In this document: piece by piece, positions 46,857 to 59,129 of the stretch
How positions within the stretch are numbered: position 1 is the first letter of the stretch
How the letters are laid out: each line of letters starts with the position of its first letter
Assembly (NCBI GenBank): GCA_026214975.1
Contig: CM047814.1
Location: 18,375,541-18,439,540, forward strand
Reading direction: 5' to 3'
Length of the DNA stretch: 64,000 nucleotides
Origin: Gentiana macrophylla
Lineage: Eukaryota; Streptophyta; Magnoliopsida; Gentianales; Gentianaceae
The notes under the pieces: generated by a model
Told to the model about the DNA's origin: nothing
Seen by the model: only the letters and a program-made list of their open reading frames with translations
Database searches by the model: none
Translations under genes and position numbers: made by a program

Positions 46857-46985
46857 CCTTACCCTACCCACAACCCCATCTTACCTTACCCTACCCACAG
46901 CCCCATCATACCCTACCTTACCCGGTACCCACTGCCCCATCATACCCTACCACCCACCCAACCTCACCTACCTCTTACCCACCGC
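46857..46985. repeat. CCCTACC array 4
   Basis: C-rich words directly after the F2 LTR, with its CCTTA duplicate first; right remainder of the tract that array 3 belongs to. Confidence 0.9.
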
Positions 46986-47971
46986 TTGCGTGTTTTGTCG
47001 ATTTTTATTTAATTTCATCTCAGATGGAATGAAAATGGTCACTTTTTTTATTACATTAGGATAAAATTTCATTTCATTACCTTATAAACATACTCAAAAA
47101 TTGGAATGAAATGATAAGTCATTTCATTATTGCGTAACAAACATGTCTTTAGTAATGTGATCATTCGTTACACTTCTAAGTAATTGAATAAAATAGTGAA
47201 CACATAATGTATAATGGTTCAGTCAATAAACTTACCTCCGATTAATTAATACTAATGGATGATAGCCCATTGGATTTAAAAATTCACTATTGAATTTTCA
47301 AATCTAGTTGTGATGATAGCCCACTCGGGTAGGGTCGTTACAATAATGATAATTTTACTATAGAAAAATATGAAAGTGTCTTGTGACACTTTATTGTAAC
47401 AATTTTATTATGACTTCAAAGCATTACGGTAATTACTAATGTAAAGCGACTGGTTTTTTTTTTTCTAAGGTAAAGCGACTGGTCCCCTGGGTTGAGGAGG
47501 CAATTAATCAACTAAGAGTGACCATAATGGTGGGCACTCCAACTCTCCCAATTTATCTTATTTTCCGTTTCAGATTCACTTTTTCAACACCCTATGAAAC
47601 AACCAACTTCAATAATACTCCCTATATCAATCCTCAAAATTATTTTTCTCTCACATCTCAACTAACTAATTTAACTACCAACACATTTTTCCTTCTTTTT
47701 TTTTAACTTGCTTACTTAAAATCGGAATGAAATATTATATATTTATAAAGTGAGATTTTAATACGCCATATGACCTTTTATAAAAATGTCGTATGTTTAT
47801 TAAAAAAATATGTTGCAACACTTGGTTGCTCATAATTTTCAGTGGTGTAAAAATACATTGTGACATTTTGTTGTGACTGTTTTATCGTGAAACAAACATT
47901 TTAGGAATGGATAAATGTCATTACATAATAGACACTTTTGCAGCAAATGGATAGACAGAGTACTATTCACA
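46986..47971. other. AT-rich spacer
   Basis: No gene. Short direct repeats: 'tgatgatagcccа'-type words at about 47258 and 47312, and 'gtaaagcgactggt' at 47441 and 47470 around a T run. Confidence 0.4.
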
Positions 47972-47987
47972 TTAGGAGAGCCTTTAT

Positions 47988-48188
47988 TGCTTAAAGACCC
48001 CGGTATCTGGAACCCACTGGTCCGATTAATCCGGAGTTCGATCTGGTCGTGCCTGCAAAGTCCGACTCTTACTCAGGGGTTAGGCCTGGCCAAGAGCTCT
48101 TTTAACATAGCGCCTCAGAGGAGAATCGAACCGGTGACCTCTCTAGACAATCTCAAGTCACTTACTACTTTAGTCAAACTACTTGGTT
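47988..48188 (-). mobile_element. tRNA-derived SINE with 16-bp target duplication
   Basis: TTAGGAGAGCCTTTAT stands on both sides (47972-47987 and 48189-48204), identical. Minus strand has a B-box-like GGTTCGATTCTC (48121-48132) and, about 35 nt upstream, an A-box-like TAGTTTGACTAAAG (48168-48181). This is the order of an internal polymerase III promoter. Length 201 bp. The 3' end has no long A tail. It is not a tRNA gene: no cloverleaf or acceptor pairing was found. Confidence 0.85.
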
Positions 48189-48204
48189 TTAGGAGAGCCT
48201 TTAT

Positions 48205-48847
48205 ATTTGAAGGGAACCTTAATTTTATCAGGGATAGTGAAAGAAATAGGGTGTCATTGTGGAGATTAAGGTTGAGTGTCCTCCCTATATAAATTTTAAG
48301 GGGAAGAATAAAGTGTCCATTGTAAATACTCTAAGGATATGAAATGTCGAGATTAATAATTTAAAAAAATATATTTGACAACTTCGACGATCACTAGTTT
48401 TGATTGTAGATTCCAATTCCTAACCAAATCTTGAGATTTTTTTTAATTTGAGTCATCATCTACACCATTCTACTCATTTTCCAACCGGGTAAGATTGTTC
48501 CACAGCCGCCCATCAACTAGTTTATTAGTGAATTTTATAGAAGTTACCGTAAGATTTTGATTGGCAAGTCCATAATTTCCCTTTAAATTTTCTTGTACAG
48601 TCATCGGTCAAGATTTTGTACAACTCGCTAAGAGCAATAGTAATGGTTTATCAAACAAACGCTTCCAAAATTCTATGTGGTTTAGTTGTCAAATAGGAGA
48701 TTGAATTGAATGATTTGTATAAAAAAAAAACTGCGTAATGGTTTTTGAAACAGAAAGCGTCGGTTTCTTTTTTTTTTTTTTTTTATTTATAAAATAATAG
48801 TTTGGTAGTTGTTTTAAATTATTAAAATGATAGGAAATATTTGGAAA
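48205..48847. other. AT-rich spacer
   Basis: No ORF of interest; T runs at 48769-48784. Nothing else recognised. Confidence 0.35.
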
Positions 48848-48987
48848 ATTCTGATGCAGTGAGTCTTTATTAGACTCAATCGTCAGATATGTGCCACGTG
48901 TATATAAGGAAAATATTGTTTTGGCTTTTTGTACACGTGGCACAGATTCAACGGTTGAGTCTAATAGAGACTCCATACATCAGAATT
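48848..48987. mobile_element. Hairpin MITE, 140 bp
   Basis: AATTCTGATG...CATCAGAATT at the ends; the arms continue inward through 'gagtct(t/c)tattagactcaa(t/c)cg' and 'gtgccacgtgta', giving about 55-bp arms with a short AT loop. The class is unclear; no target duplication longer than 3 bp is sure. Confidence 0.75.
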
Positions 48988-49106
48988 ACACGAATTATTT
49001 ACTGCGTGATGTGAAATTATTTGGCCTACGTTTGAAAAGCTGAAGGCTTCGCTTGAGGCATCGAAGTATAGAAGCTTGTGCCAAAGTGTTTGATTGAAAT
49101 TCCTTG

Positions 49107-49914
49107 TAGGGCTGAGTTTGGGTTGGTTTGGAAAGCACGGGTCGGTTTGGGGTTATAATAGATACCCCAAACCAAACCCAAATGATTTTGAACCCAATGG
49201 TTTGGTTTAATTTGGTTTCGGTTTGGTTTTGGTTTTAACATGTCAATTTGTTTAAGAAGCTATTTTTTGAAACAACGGTTTTTTCCTATTTACATAAATG
49301 ATTTGTTGTAAAGTGGAACACAAATCACGAAAGACTTGCCTCTACCTGGAACAAGCACGGAGGCGATTGGAAGAAGAGGTGGCAATACGCAGAGAGAGAG
49401 TGTGATGGATTGATGGAGGAAATGTTTGAGTGTCGAATTATATGAGTGATGGAAATTGAAGAGTGATTTTAGAGTGTTTTTTGTTTTTTTTGTAAAACTT
49501 AGCTTTTATTAATGAAAACTAAAGTTTTACAATGTCACCTCCTGACACTCCATAAAAAATAAACGTCATCAACAGCATGCTCATCGCTCTCTCAAAACCT
49601 TAGTCCGTCAAACCCAAGGTGGAAAAATTCGGATACTTCGGTTTTGGAATAAGGACCCTCTAGTTTATGGTTGTATCGTTAGTTTTTATATACGGTGTAG
49701 TGAAACTAAGTTATTTTGTATAATAATTAATTCCGGTTAGTTTCGGGTTGGGTTGTTTAAAATTTAAAAAAAAAAAACCAAACTCAAACCATTATAATTC
49801 GGTTTGATTTCAAATCAAACCAATTCAAATAGTTTGTTATTGGTTTGGTTATTTCAGTTTGGTTTGGACTGTTAATGGTTTGATTTGGTTTTTCGGTTTC
49901 TTTACTCAGCCCTA
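49107..49914. mobile_element. hAT-like non-autonomous element, 808 bp
   Basis: Terminal inverted TAGGGCTGAG and CTCAGCCCTA. Flanks ATTCCTTG (49099-49106) and TTTCCTTG (49915-49922) match 7 of 8, the 8-bp duplication expected for hAT. The interior has many GGTTTGG words near both ends and no transposase frame. Confidence 0.8.
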
Positions 49915-49922
49915 TTTCCTTG

Positions 49923-50438
49923 TAAAAATGAGCCACTACCCATAATTTTATTACTTTCTATGTCTATATTCTCCATGTAAACAGGACAAGGACGGTAAAT
50001 TGTTGATCGGACCACAAAGTTTATATTATTGATATAAAATTGTATTGATGTGATAAATTTACGGGTCATTTGACTCTAGGTGGAATTACCAACACCTTCC
50101 CCTTCTAACTTAGCTGATGAGTTAATAAAAAAAGAAAGACAAGTATTTATTCCATTATAATTTTAAATTATCTCATATTTAATTACAAAAATAAATATAT
50201 TTTTTGATCTAAACATCAAAAGATTGCAACTCTTTCACCATATTATTTCTTTTTCGTTCTCTTCATTCAGATATCTCATTTGATATTTTTTGAAGTCATT
50301 TTGAGGTCAATTCATCAAACACAACGAAGCAGAGGAACAATAGAATAATGGATTTGAGGTCAATTCCATTATACCAAATAGAGTCCGTGGATTTGGGGTA
50401 ACGAACAGTGGAATAGTCCTTATCACCCTATTTGTATT
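49923..50438. other. AT-rich spacer
   Basis: No gene or repeat recognised. Confidence 0.35.
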
Positions 50439-51554
50439 TGTAACGCCGTCAGACCACGGGCCTGGTAGCGCTAAATGAGTCATAAATGTCCGGTCAACTG
50501 CTTAGACCGCCGCCTCGCTGGTCAGTGTAAAAGGCTAACCCGAAAGTTGACAAGAGCTTTTATGTCTCACACTTATATGGGGTGAAGCATCCTACTACTT
50601 TTTCAATGTGGGACATTACATTCTCCCCTCCTTATAAGGATGGTGCCTCGCCAGACGTCCGAGATCATTCTGGATCGTCCCTACCAGAGGTAACTAGAGG
50701 TCATCCTTAAACCGTCTTCTTGTACGGTGCAGTGCATAGTTCCGTTTCATAGTCGGCTCTGATACCATTCTCAGAACGCCCTGCACTTCGGCCTGGTAGC
50801 GCTAAATGAGTCATAAATGTCCGATCAACTGCTTAGACCGTCATCCTCGCTTGGTCTAAAAGGGCTAACCCGAGTTGACAAGAGCTTTAGGGCACGTTTG
50901 GTATAGAGAAAAGTCGAGAAAAGAAAAGTGATGAGAAAAGACCTGAGAAAAGAAAAGCTGAGAATAGAAAAGAATAAATTCTCAGTTTGTGTTTGGTATG
51001 CAGAGAAAAGATGTTGAGAATAGAAATGATTATCTTTTTTTTTTTTGAAATGAGAATTGATTATCAAATAATACAATTTATTCTCACCGAAGCATTTTTG
51101 GTTGTCATGAAAAAAATATAATCGAATTTTTTTTGGGGAAAGAATATAATCATATTTTATGGGTGAAATTTTATTGAGTGTATTATTTTTGGAACAAAAA
51201 ATAAAAGGGTTTTTTTACAAGATAATGGAAAAAAATGATACGATTATACAAATCATGCTCATAATACGAGGAAAGATAAGTGGTGGGAAAAAGAACTTTT
51301 CTATTCTCATGAACTTTTCTTACAAGAGTAGGATGAGAATCGAAAAAAGCAGAGAAAGAATCACTTTGGAGAAAAGTTGATAAGTTGAGAAAAGACACTT
51401 TTCTTTTCCCAAACAACCAAACGCGTCTAAAAAAAAAAGAAATATAATCTTTTTTTCTTTCTCATCTCATTTCTCTCTACTAAACACACCTTATATGTCT
51501 CACACTTATATATGGGGTGAAGATTCTACTACTTTTCCAATGTGGGACATTACT
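50439..51554 (-). mobile_element. TRIM-2 with a MITE in its second LTR
   Basis: LTR 1 is 50439-50620 (182 bp, TGTAACGCC...GACATTACA). LTR 2 is about 50772-50889 plus 51494-51554. Between them lies a 150-bp interior with TTCTCCCCTCCTT (polypurine on the minus strand, 50621-50633) and GGCTCTGATACCATT (minus TGGTATCAGAGCC, an exact initiator-tRNA PBS, 50755-50769). Minus orientation; non-coding. No 5S rRNA-like sequence in the LTR, so it is not Cassandra. Confidence 0.88.
50890..51490. mobile_element. Tourist/Harbinger-like MITE, 601 bp, in TRIM-2
   Basis: TTA at 50887-50889 and 51491-51493 flank it. Ends GGGCACGTTTGGTATAGAGAAA and, reversed, GGTGTGTTTAGTAGAGAGAAA are imperfect inverted repeats. 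The interior is rich in 'gagaaaag' words at both ends. No transposase. The empty site is given by LTR 1 of the same TRIM (gagcttttatgtc). Confidence 0.85.
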
Positions 51555-52034
51555 GAGATTTTTACTTGTCTTGATTCCTATTTTTCCCTTATATCTGTCC
51601 TTTATTCATACACCCTCTTTAAAAAAATTGTTTCATTTTATTTGATGGAATTCAATTTATTATTTTTATTTTTATGGAATTCAATTTCCAAAGGAGTATT
51701 TCTTATGTTTTTCTATATCTACTATTATTTAATTATTATGAGGTGAGAAAAAACACTACATAAACAATAATAAAAGGGTTTTATAGTTATTTTGATGTTA
51801 AAGTTAAAGTATTAACTTGCTAGACCCTTGATGATAATATCATTTGGATGAACAAAAATAAATTTATTAAATAACTTTTTTTAAACATTACAACAACTTT
51901 GAAACATGTCATTGATAAAAGTGACACTCGTAGAATTTATTACAAGATTCCTAATTTGAATGATTTTCATGTGATTTTAAGTGAAACATTAAGTTCACCA
52001 ATCTTTTCCTAATTTGAATGATTTTCATTCCTTA
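51555..52034. other. AT-rich spacer
   Basis: No gene seen. Confidence 0.3.
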
Positions 52035-52036
52035 TA

Positions 52037-52800
52037 CTACATCCGTTTTAAAATATAAGTCATCATAAAACTTTTCACATAGATTAAAAAAATGGTAGAA
52101 TGTCATAAATTAAAAAGTTAAATGTCTAAAATACATGTTTTCTCTGCTCCAAAATAATCGAAGCCATAACATCTTCCAATGCAAAATTTAATGCATTTTT
52201 TCTCTTTTACCATCTTTTATTTTTCTATACAATGTTTTGAATGCATGTAAGATTATTTACTCAATTTTTCATAAGGATATTCTAGTATTTATTTAATCAA
52301 AATCAAAACAATTACTTTCTCTGCTCCTATTTAACGCCGCATTATTTCCAAAAACACACATATTAAAAAGAGTAGTTAATGCTTTGACTATACATCAAAA
52401 TGACAATAGCTTTCTTAAATGTAATTAATGAAATGTTGTTTTCAATTTCTCACCCCTTAATAAATAAGGGTAAATGTAGAAAAATACAATAAATAATGTC
52501 TTTGAAAGATAAAAAGGAATTTTTATTTTTGTTCAACTACGACAATTAAACGGGATTGGGAGAGTAATTACGGTCTTAATCTGTATGATTTTGGCAACTA
52601 CTTCAGTTATTGTGGAATGTGGGGAGTATTAACAATCATTAATGCAATAGTTGTTAAGTAATGAAAGTGGGTGTATTGTTAATAAATTAGGTAAGATTGA
52701 AAAATGATAATAAATGTCAGATCGTTAATGTAGATTAACGTATATTGTTGGATAAATCAAAAAAAAATATGATGAACTTATATTTTTGGGACGGATGTAG
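52037..52800. mobile_element. Nested TA-flanked MITEs
   Basis: The outer ends CTACATCCGTTTTAAAATATAAGT and, reversed, CTACATCCGTCCCAAAAATATAAGT are flanked by TA, as in Tc1/mariner-type MITEs. Inside, 'ctctgctccaaaataatcgaagcc' (52142-) pairs loosely with 52590-52626, and 'ctctgctcctatttaacgccgc' (52320-) pairs loosely with 52535-52565. So there are probably three levels, each inner one less certain. Confidence 0.65.
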
Positions 52801-52802
52801 TA

Positions 52803-54281
52803 CTATAAAACTCAATATCAAATAAAATACTCAAAATCCAGCTCAAAGAAAATGATCATTTTTATTAGCATTTTGTAGTAGTTGGAACGTAAATAAATAT
52901 ACGTATACAAATTATTTCATTATGAATTCATAAATAACAAACATTACTTTGCTTATGTTTTACAAGTTCAAAATTAAGGAGACATCGTGTCAACAATAGA
53001 AAGAAAAGAAGAAATTCAAATTTCAAGAGAACATGGAAAGCAAATATGTTGAATTGATTAGGACTTTTCAGGACAGTGACAAGTGATTCCGGGGAATATA
53101 ATAAAGAAAATATGATACTTTTTTTTTCGAAGGGAGAAAATATGATACTTATAAATTATATATTCCAATCTTCCAAAATAGTAATCAAATACACTTTTTT
53201 AGTACAAAAGGAAGACTGCTAAAGGTGACTACTTGTTGCGTTAAACTGTTATAATATGTCTTTGTACTGTATATATCTCCAACCGATGAGCCTGCAAATG
53301 CTTTGCATGTACAACTTTTTCAGTATAGTTAGCTGCCTTCGTTTATTTCAAATTTAATAAAGGTCCACTATTGATTCCATTTTCCATTCTTTAAGCCAGC
53401 TCTGCTTAAGAATCATAATAGAAACAACAAATCCATTTTAAGCCTGATTTTCGAAAAGTCAACATGTTCCTCAAATTCTGTAAATTTTCTTAACCAAAAG
53501 TGGAATGATCGAGTGAGCACTCTGATTGTTCAAGATTGAGTAAAAGACCAAAACCATGAATTCATGTTTATCATAAGCCGGAAGACATGATATGAATTCA
53601 CTTATACAGTTTACAAAGCAGTTAAAAGATAAAACATAAGAAAAATACTTGAAAACGCACTTGCTTATGAAGTGCGTAAAACATATCCGCATCCACCTAG
53701 TTTTCATACTTAGCTTAACATGTCTTGTTAAGTGCCTTGTCTTATCATACATACTTATCGTTCTTGTTGTGTTACTTAGCATACTTGTCAAGGTACTTAA
53801 CATACAAACATGTTGTTGCAAATACGCGCCCAAGTCAATGTGCTTTTAACCGTATCTACTCACAACTATTATAGATCAAATCATATAAGATAAGAATGAA
53901 GTCAAAAAAAAAAAAAAGATATTATATTGTTAAGATTAAATTGTTGAAATGTTAGTATATATCTTCGGTTATTTTATTCAAATAATTGGTTATAATTTTA
54001 TCTTTATCTTGTTTATTTAAATTATGATTTCTTTCCTTTATAAAGGAGTCATTATATTCAATGATTTTAAACGGTGAATTTATCTTCAATTTGGGCTCGT
54101 GTACTATCTAAGTATAGTGGGGTGGGTTGTGTTAAGATAACCGACTGTGTTAAACTGGGTTATAAAGGTTTTTCGGTGTACCAAAAATAACAACTGGGTG
54201 AGCTTAGCCACCCTAAGCCCACCATGTAACTACGTCCTTGATTGTATTTGTTGAATCATCCCAATAAAACATCATTTCAGT
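52803..54281. other. AT-rich spacer
   Basis: No gene. A 120-residue minus frame at 53471-53833 lies over 'cttgttaagtgcc' type repeats and has no domain. Confidence 0.3.
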
Positions 54282-56343
54282 TGTAATATCCCGATTTTTC
54301 TAAAAGGGCATCCTTGTCTTTTCACGAAAAATCTGAATATTAGGTTTTGTTTTTAAAGGAGTAAAAGAAAAGGGAAAAGAAAAGAAAAAAGATTTAATTG
54401 GATTAAACTAAATGGTTTAATAATGATTTTAATTACGGAGTATAAAAGGGATATTTTTATCCCAATAGGCGGCACATCATCATAATACACGCATCATCAG
54501 AAAAATAAAAGGGGAGAAAACGTTCTGAGTATTCAAGATCTAGGGCAAAGTATTTCTCAACCTCGAGGCTAATCCGTTGATCGTTTCCACGGACTCTTCA
54601 AGGGAAAACCGATCATCTCAAGGCGAGGAAGCTTTTGATACCGACGTTTCGCAAAACGGTTAACGTAAGTTTTGTTCCCCCTCGTTCTTGGTGATTAGGG
54701 TTTAATCACCATTATTAAGGTTGAGTTTTTCTGAGTTAATTTTCGTAGTGATCAGTTTTGGTTCGAATCGTTGTAGGTTCGGAGTTCTAAAGTTTAACCT
54801 TTTCAAGGTTTTGGTAGCGTGGATCGTAGTAGCTCGCAATTTAAGGTAACGTGGTGTTCTTATCGTATGATTAAGGGTTGTAAAGTTATAGAGCAATTTG
54901 TATGTTTATTTTCGTTGTTTATGATCTGTTCAAGTTGGATTTTGGGACGGAATTGGGTTGGAAATCGTATTTTGACAGCTGCAGATTTCTGGAAAAACAC
55001 AGGCAAACGAGCGTTTGCACAAGGGCAAACGGGCGTTTGCGATCGTTGCAACTCAAACGAGCGTTTGGGGTTTATGGATGAGCGTTTGAGTGTTTGACAT
55101 TTGATACAGGATGTGGCTACTTTTCACGAACGTGCGTTTGGGGAGTAGTAAACGTTCGTTCGAGGCAAACGTGCTTTTGATGTGTTTATAACCATGTCCT
55201 TACTGTTTAACCTTATGTGACAATGCCTTGAACTTGCTTTTGATGCGTTTAGTTCCGGCACCATATGGATTCCCTAAAAAGAGATGAAGTGTGGGACCGT
55301 CGAAAGCTTGAGATTTGCCTTGTGCTTCGATAAGCTAGGGTTTATCGATGTCTGTGTATGTGCTAGGTTTTGTTAGAGTCTAGTGGTCTTAAGAAGAGGG
55401 AGTAGACTGATAGGTGAGCCTTTTATGTGAATCAACTTAGGTGGCTAGTTAAACATCTAATCAAACGTATGTGTTAGATTAATAATCTTAAACATCATGC
55501 AATGCTTGGTAAGGCATAGTACAATATCGCGATGTGTTCTCTGACTAGACAAAGACGACTGTACCCACGCCGGTCAATCAATTGGCTAGATAAAGCGTCT
55601 GGTGCATTCTCGCCGGTCATCACACTATCGGTACTCGAGATATTTACGGGGCTACTAGAGCATGTCTCAAGTAGGGTGCACCCAAGTTGTCCTAGTACAT
55701 CCTATTACTAGGCGTAGTGCCCTCGTTATTCATGATGTAACAAACTTGAGCTAAGCTAGATAACTTTGGAACCTCATGTTATGCTATGAACATAATATGA
55801 TAGTTAGCTAGGGTTAATAACGGAATGAACTAATAAAAGACGGCGTTGCTTTTATTTCTTTAAGAGACCGACGTTATATGATCTTCTACGCGTTACTAAG
55901 TACTTATGTACTTACCCCGTTACTTTATGTTTGTCTTTCCCTTTCCCCAAAGAAGATGAACAAGTTGCTAATGTTGATGAGTTCTTCGACGATAACGTGT
56001 GAGGTGGAGCTCTTGAAGATTTAGTTTCTTTTAGTTTTTGTTTCTTTCAATAAAGTTGTTGAATCAATGTTCAAACAATGTTGTTTTTCTTTTGGATTAG
56101 TACCGTTTGGGTTCTTTTGGATTTGAAGGTTGGATGATTTAGTTTTCTTTATTGGATTTAGTTTTCACAGCATTGAAAATCGTGTGTTCGATCTTTTGTT
56201 TTTCCGAGTCGTTTTATCTTCCGTGTCGTTTTAGTTCTGATGTATGACGTAAGGCTTACATATATTATTGAATTTATTTGATAATATATGTGCCGAGCGC
56301 TCTTTCCGGATAAGGACTCGGTATCCGGAAACGGGACGTTACA
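54282..56343 (+). repeat. Solo LTR H1, Tekay/Del-like (2062 bp)
   Basis: Ends TGTAATATCCCG and CGGGACGTTACA. Flanks TCAGT (54277-54281) and TCACT (56344-56348) match 4 of 5. TATA-like GTATAAAAGG at about 54440. Palindromes CAAACGAGCGTTTG (55004-55017, 55054-55067) and CAAACGGGCGTTTG (55026-55039), with further variants to 55170. The inverted TGTAA..CCCG / CGGG..TTACA ends fit chromovirus Tekay LTRs. Confidence 0.75.
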
Positions 56344-57563
56344 TCACTCTTCTACTATTTTTACATTGTTTTGATTTTCTACTTTATGTGATTTGATCTT
56401 TAATAACAACACCATTCGTCAGTGTGCTTGTTGGCCTGCTTTGCTGAAATACCCAAGGGTACAACGCATGGTTTTACCTATCATGAGGCATTGTGAAACA
56501 TGGGTACATGATACTACCAATGTGATGCTTAAATCATGATGCTCCGTTTAGAACAGTAGTTAATACTTGTCATGTCCATGAGTATACGGGTGCACAAAAA
56601 AGCATATAGAAGCACATAAGTCAAGTTCAAGTTCATTATTCTATCATACGTGATCATACAATGTCTATTGCAACAACCAACTCACGAACCCATCAACAGT
56701 AAACGTACGATTATAATGAAAGTACATCAAACTGATTCACATAATAATTTCCAAAAAGCCAACATAGTCTTACTAGTTACTAATAAACATACTTTACGGA
56801 CACATAATAGACCCCAAAGCATATTCAGAAGCTTCATAGTTTGCGGACACGAAGACCAGGCTCGCAGGCGTGACTGGGCCAAACTTACGTTCGGCTTTAT
56901 GTTCCGCAACTAATTGCCTGACAAATACACATACTACATGTACATCATGTTTTGTTTAAGCATATTTTCTAGAGAAAAAAAACCGTATATAGCATAAAAA
57001 TATGAACTTTAAAGAAAAACTTTATTTGGTGATTCTATGACACAAAACAACCTAATTCTACTACAAACATATATGAAGAAAATCATATATCTTACGTCAG
57101 ATCCATGAAATACCCAAACCATGCATGGTCACAAATGCAATTAAAAGAAAGAAGAAATTAAAAATGAAGTTTAACGTGAAACTGTGAAACATACGGTGAA
57201 ATCATGTCCTTGTTATCTGGTTTATCAATTTGAGAACTCAAATCCAAAAAAGAAAATTATATCAACAGGACGATCAGAATCACTTTGACCGGCTCGATCG
57301 CGGGTGCGAAACGACTTCCGTGGCCACGAAACAGCCAAGGGTGTGGGGCGGGAAAAATTAATGTAAAACTATAAACATATTCATGGGTTCCTAATTGCAG
57401 CAAGCTACGGTAAAACTTATATTAATGGAATACAAAACCTTAAACTCATCAGAAAAAAAAAAGATAATAAACTATTTTCCCAAAGACAATTTTACCCCTA
57501 CAATATTATGAGGGATTTTGTATAAATGTTTGTGGTTTTTACAACTTACTCTCATGGTATTTT
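56344..57563. other. Spacer
   Basis: No gene recognised; short frames only. Somewhat GC-rich patch at 57280-57350 with no motif I know. Confidence 0.3.
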
Positions 57564-58482
57564 TGTAATATTCAGATTTCGGAAAATGACAGACGTGACA
57601 TTTTGCGAAAACACAATATTAGATTCATTATAATTATGGAATTAAAGAAATATAATTATATATATATATAATTCGAATTTTTTTATTTTAATGGGGATAA
57701 TTTGTAATTAAGGAAATAATAGAGGAAAATTGTGGTAATCATGGGGAGAGGTTTTATTTGGGGAAAATAAAATTTCCCACTAATTAGAAACTTGTCAGAA
57801 GAATCAGTTTTATGAACTGGCAATAAAAACTTTGAGAGCAAAGGAAGAAGGCAAACAGGCTTTCTCAAATTTCTTACAAGATACTTATCCGTTTTCAGAT
57901 TCAATTAGAGCAACGGAATCGTGAGAAAGCAAAGATCGTATTGATACTAAGATTTCAAGATTTTATCAAGGTATGAAAATAACCCTAATTCTAGAATTCA
58001 TGATCATGTTTGATCATGTTTGGTGGAAGAAAGTTGTGTAATTTGTAATTCTGAGTAGTTAGAAACATTGATCCTATCTAGTTCTCGAATTGGTTGTGGA
58101 TCAAACAGGTTTTCATTGAAGTTTGGAGTGGTGCTGCAGATTTTTTGCAAGTTTGGCTTAGTTTGCTTGCTAACAAGTAAGAAAATCTTCCCTATTGCTT
58201 AAATAATGGTTTGGTGAAGTTAGGGCTTTGTTTTGGAAGCGAGTTGATGTTGAAATCATGCCTAAATGTAGTTATGCAAGTGCTTGGTGTTATGTGATGT
58301 TAAAGTAGTGATTTTTCATTGTTATGATACTTAAATTGATGTTAAACTTGGTTGGTTTTGAGTAGAAATAGATAGAGTGCAGAAAATTGTGTGTAGAGCA
58401 GTTTTGGCCCTTTTTGGCGCTCCCCGAAGGCTTTGGCGCACGCCAAACCTGAACAGAGAGTTCAATGAACTCTCTGATGTAC
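57564..58482 (+). repeat. LTR H2 (left part), relative of H1, interrupted by CoI
   Basis: It starts TGTAATATTCAGATTTCGG, aligning with the H1 start, and carries TTTGGCGCACGCCAAA at 58432-58447. It breaks at the TG end of CoI (58483). The right part resumes at 63788. Confidence 0.7.
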
Positions 58483-59013
58483 TGTCAGCAAAGTGACGTA
58501 AGCTCTACATCTGGTAGAACTAATCTAGAAGTCAGCAGAGTGATGGTCTACTGAGAAGTGTATCCAAGTCTGTGAAAGTCGGTGGGAAGTCTCTTTGAGT
58601 TTCTTTACAGTGTCGGCCGATCTGCTATGGATCGATCTTGAAGGTCGCAGAGTGTTTTGGATCTGTTGAGTTCTATATCTGGCCAATGATCAGCTGAGTG
58701 GGAGCAGCAAGGTGATCCAACATCTGGGCATTTATGGCAATCCGACAAAGATTATTGGTGGTTAAGGTTTATGGATCTGTGCTTATAAATACCAACCGTA
58801 TTGATCATTGTAAAGCATGAGTGTGTGTAATGCATCTGGATTTCAGTGTATAATAAAATATCTCTTTTCAGTCCGTGGAGTAGTCGGCAAAACGCCGGAA
58901 ACCACGATAATAATGTGTTCTTCATGTTTATGTTATCTCTATGTGATTGTTTATGTTAGATTACATCTGTTAATTATCTATATTGCATCTGGATTCCCTA
59001 TCTTGTTATAACT
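58483..59013 (+). repeat. CoI 5' LTR (about 531 bp)
   Basis: TGTCAGCAAAGTGACG... to ATAACT, matching 63237-63787; the terminal CA has become CT. It lacks the 'ctgctggag' repeats present in the 3' LTR. PBS-like GGTATCAGAGC (59018-59028) follows. Confidence 0.85.
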
Positions 59014-59129
59014 AACGGGTATCAGAGCGTAGGTTCTAGGAATCATCTGTACAAACGAATTTTATCTTCACCAAGACTCTCACCGGTGCTAGGCTTCTAT
59101 GATAAAAGTTCTATTCTTTGGCAAGAAGG

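Noticed and set aside
48119..48188. Possible tRNA gene (GGTTCGATTCTC)
   Set aside because: A- and B-box-like words are present but no cloverleaf or acceptor stem; the flanking duplications make it a SINE.
47915..48292. 125-residue plus-strand ORF
   Set aside because: Most of it spans the SINE insertion and its target duplications in the opposite orientation.
50439..50620. Cassandra-type TRIM
   Set aside because: No 5S rRNA-like segment with internal promoter boxes is visible in the LTR on either strand.
53471..53833. 120-residue minus-strand ORF
   Set aside because: No domain, low complexity, repeated 'cttgttaagtgcc' type words; no promoter or codon pattern in support.
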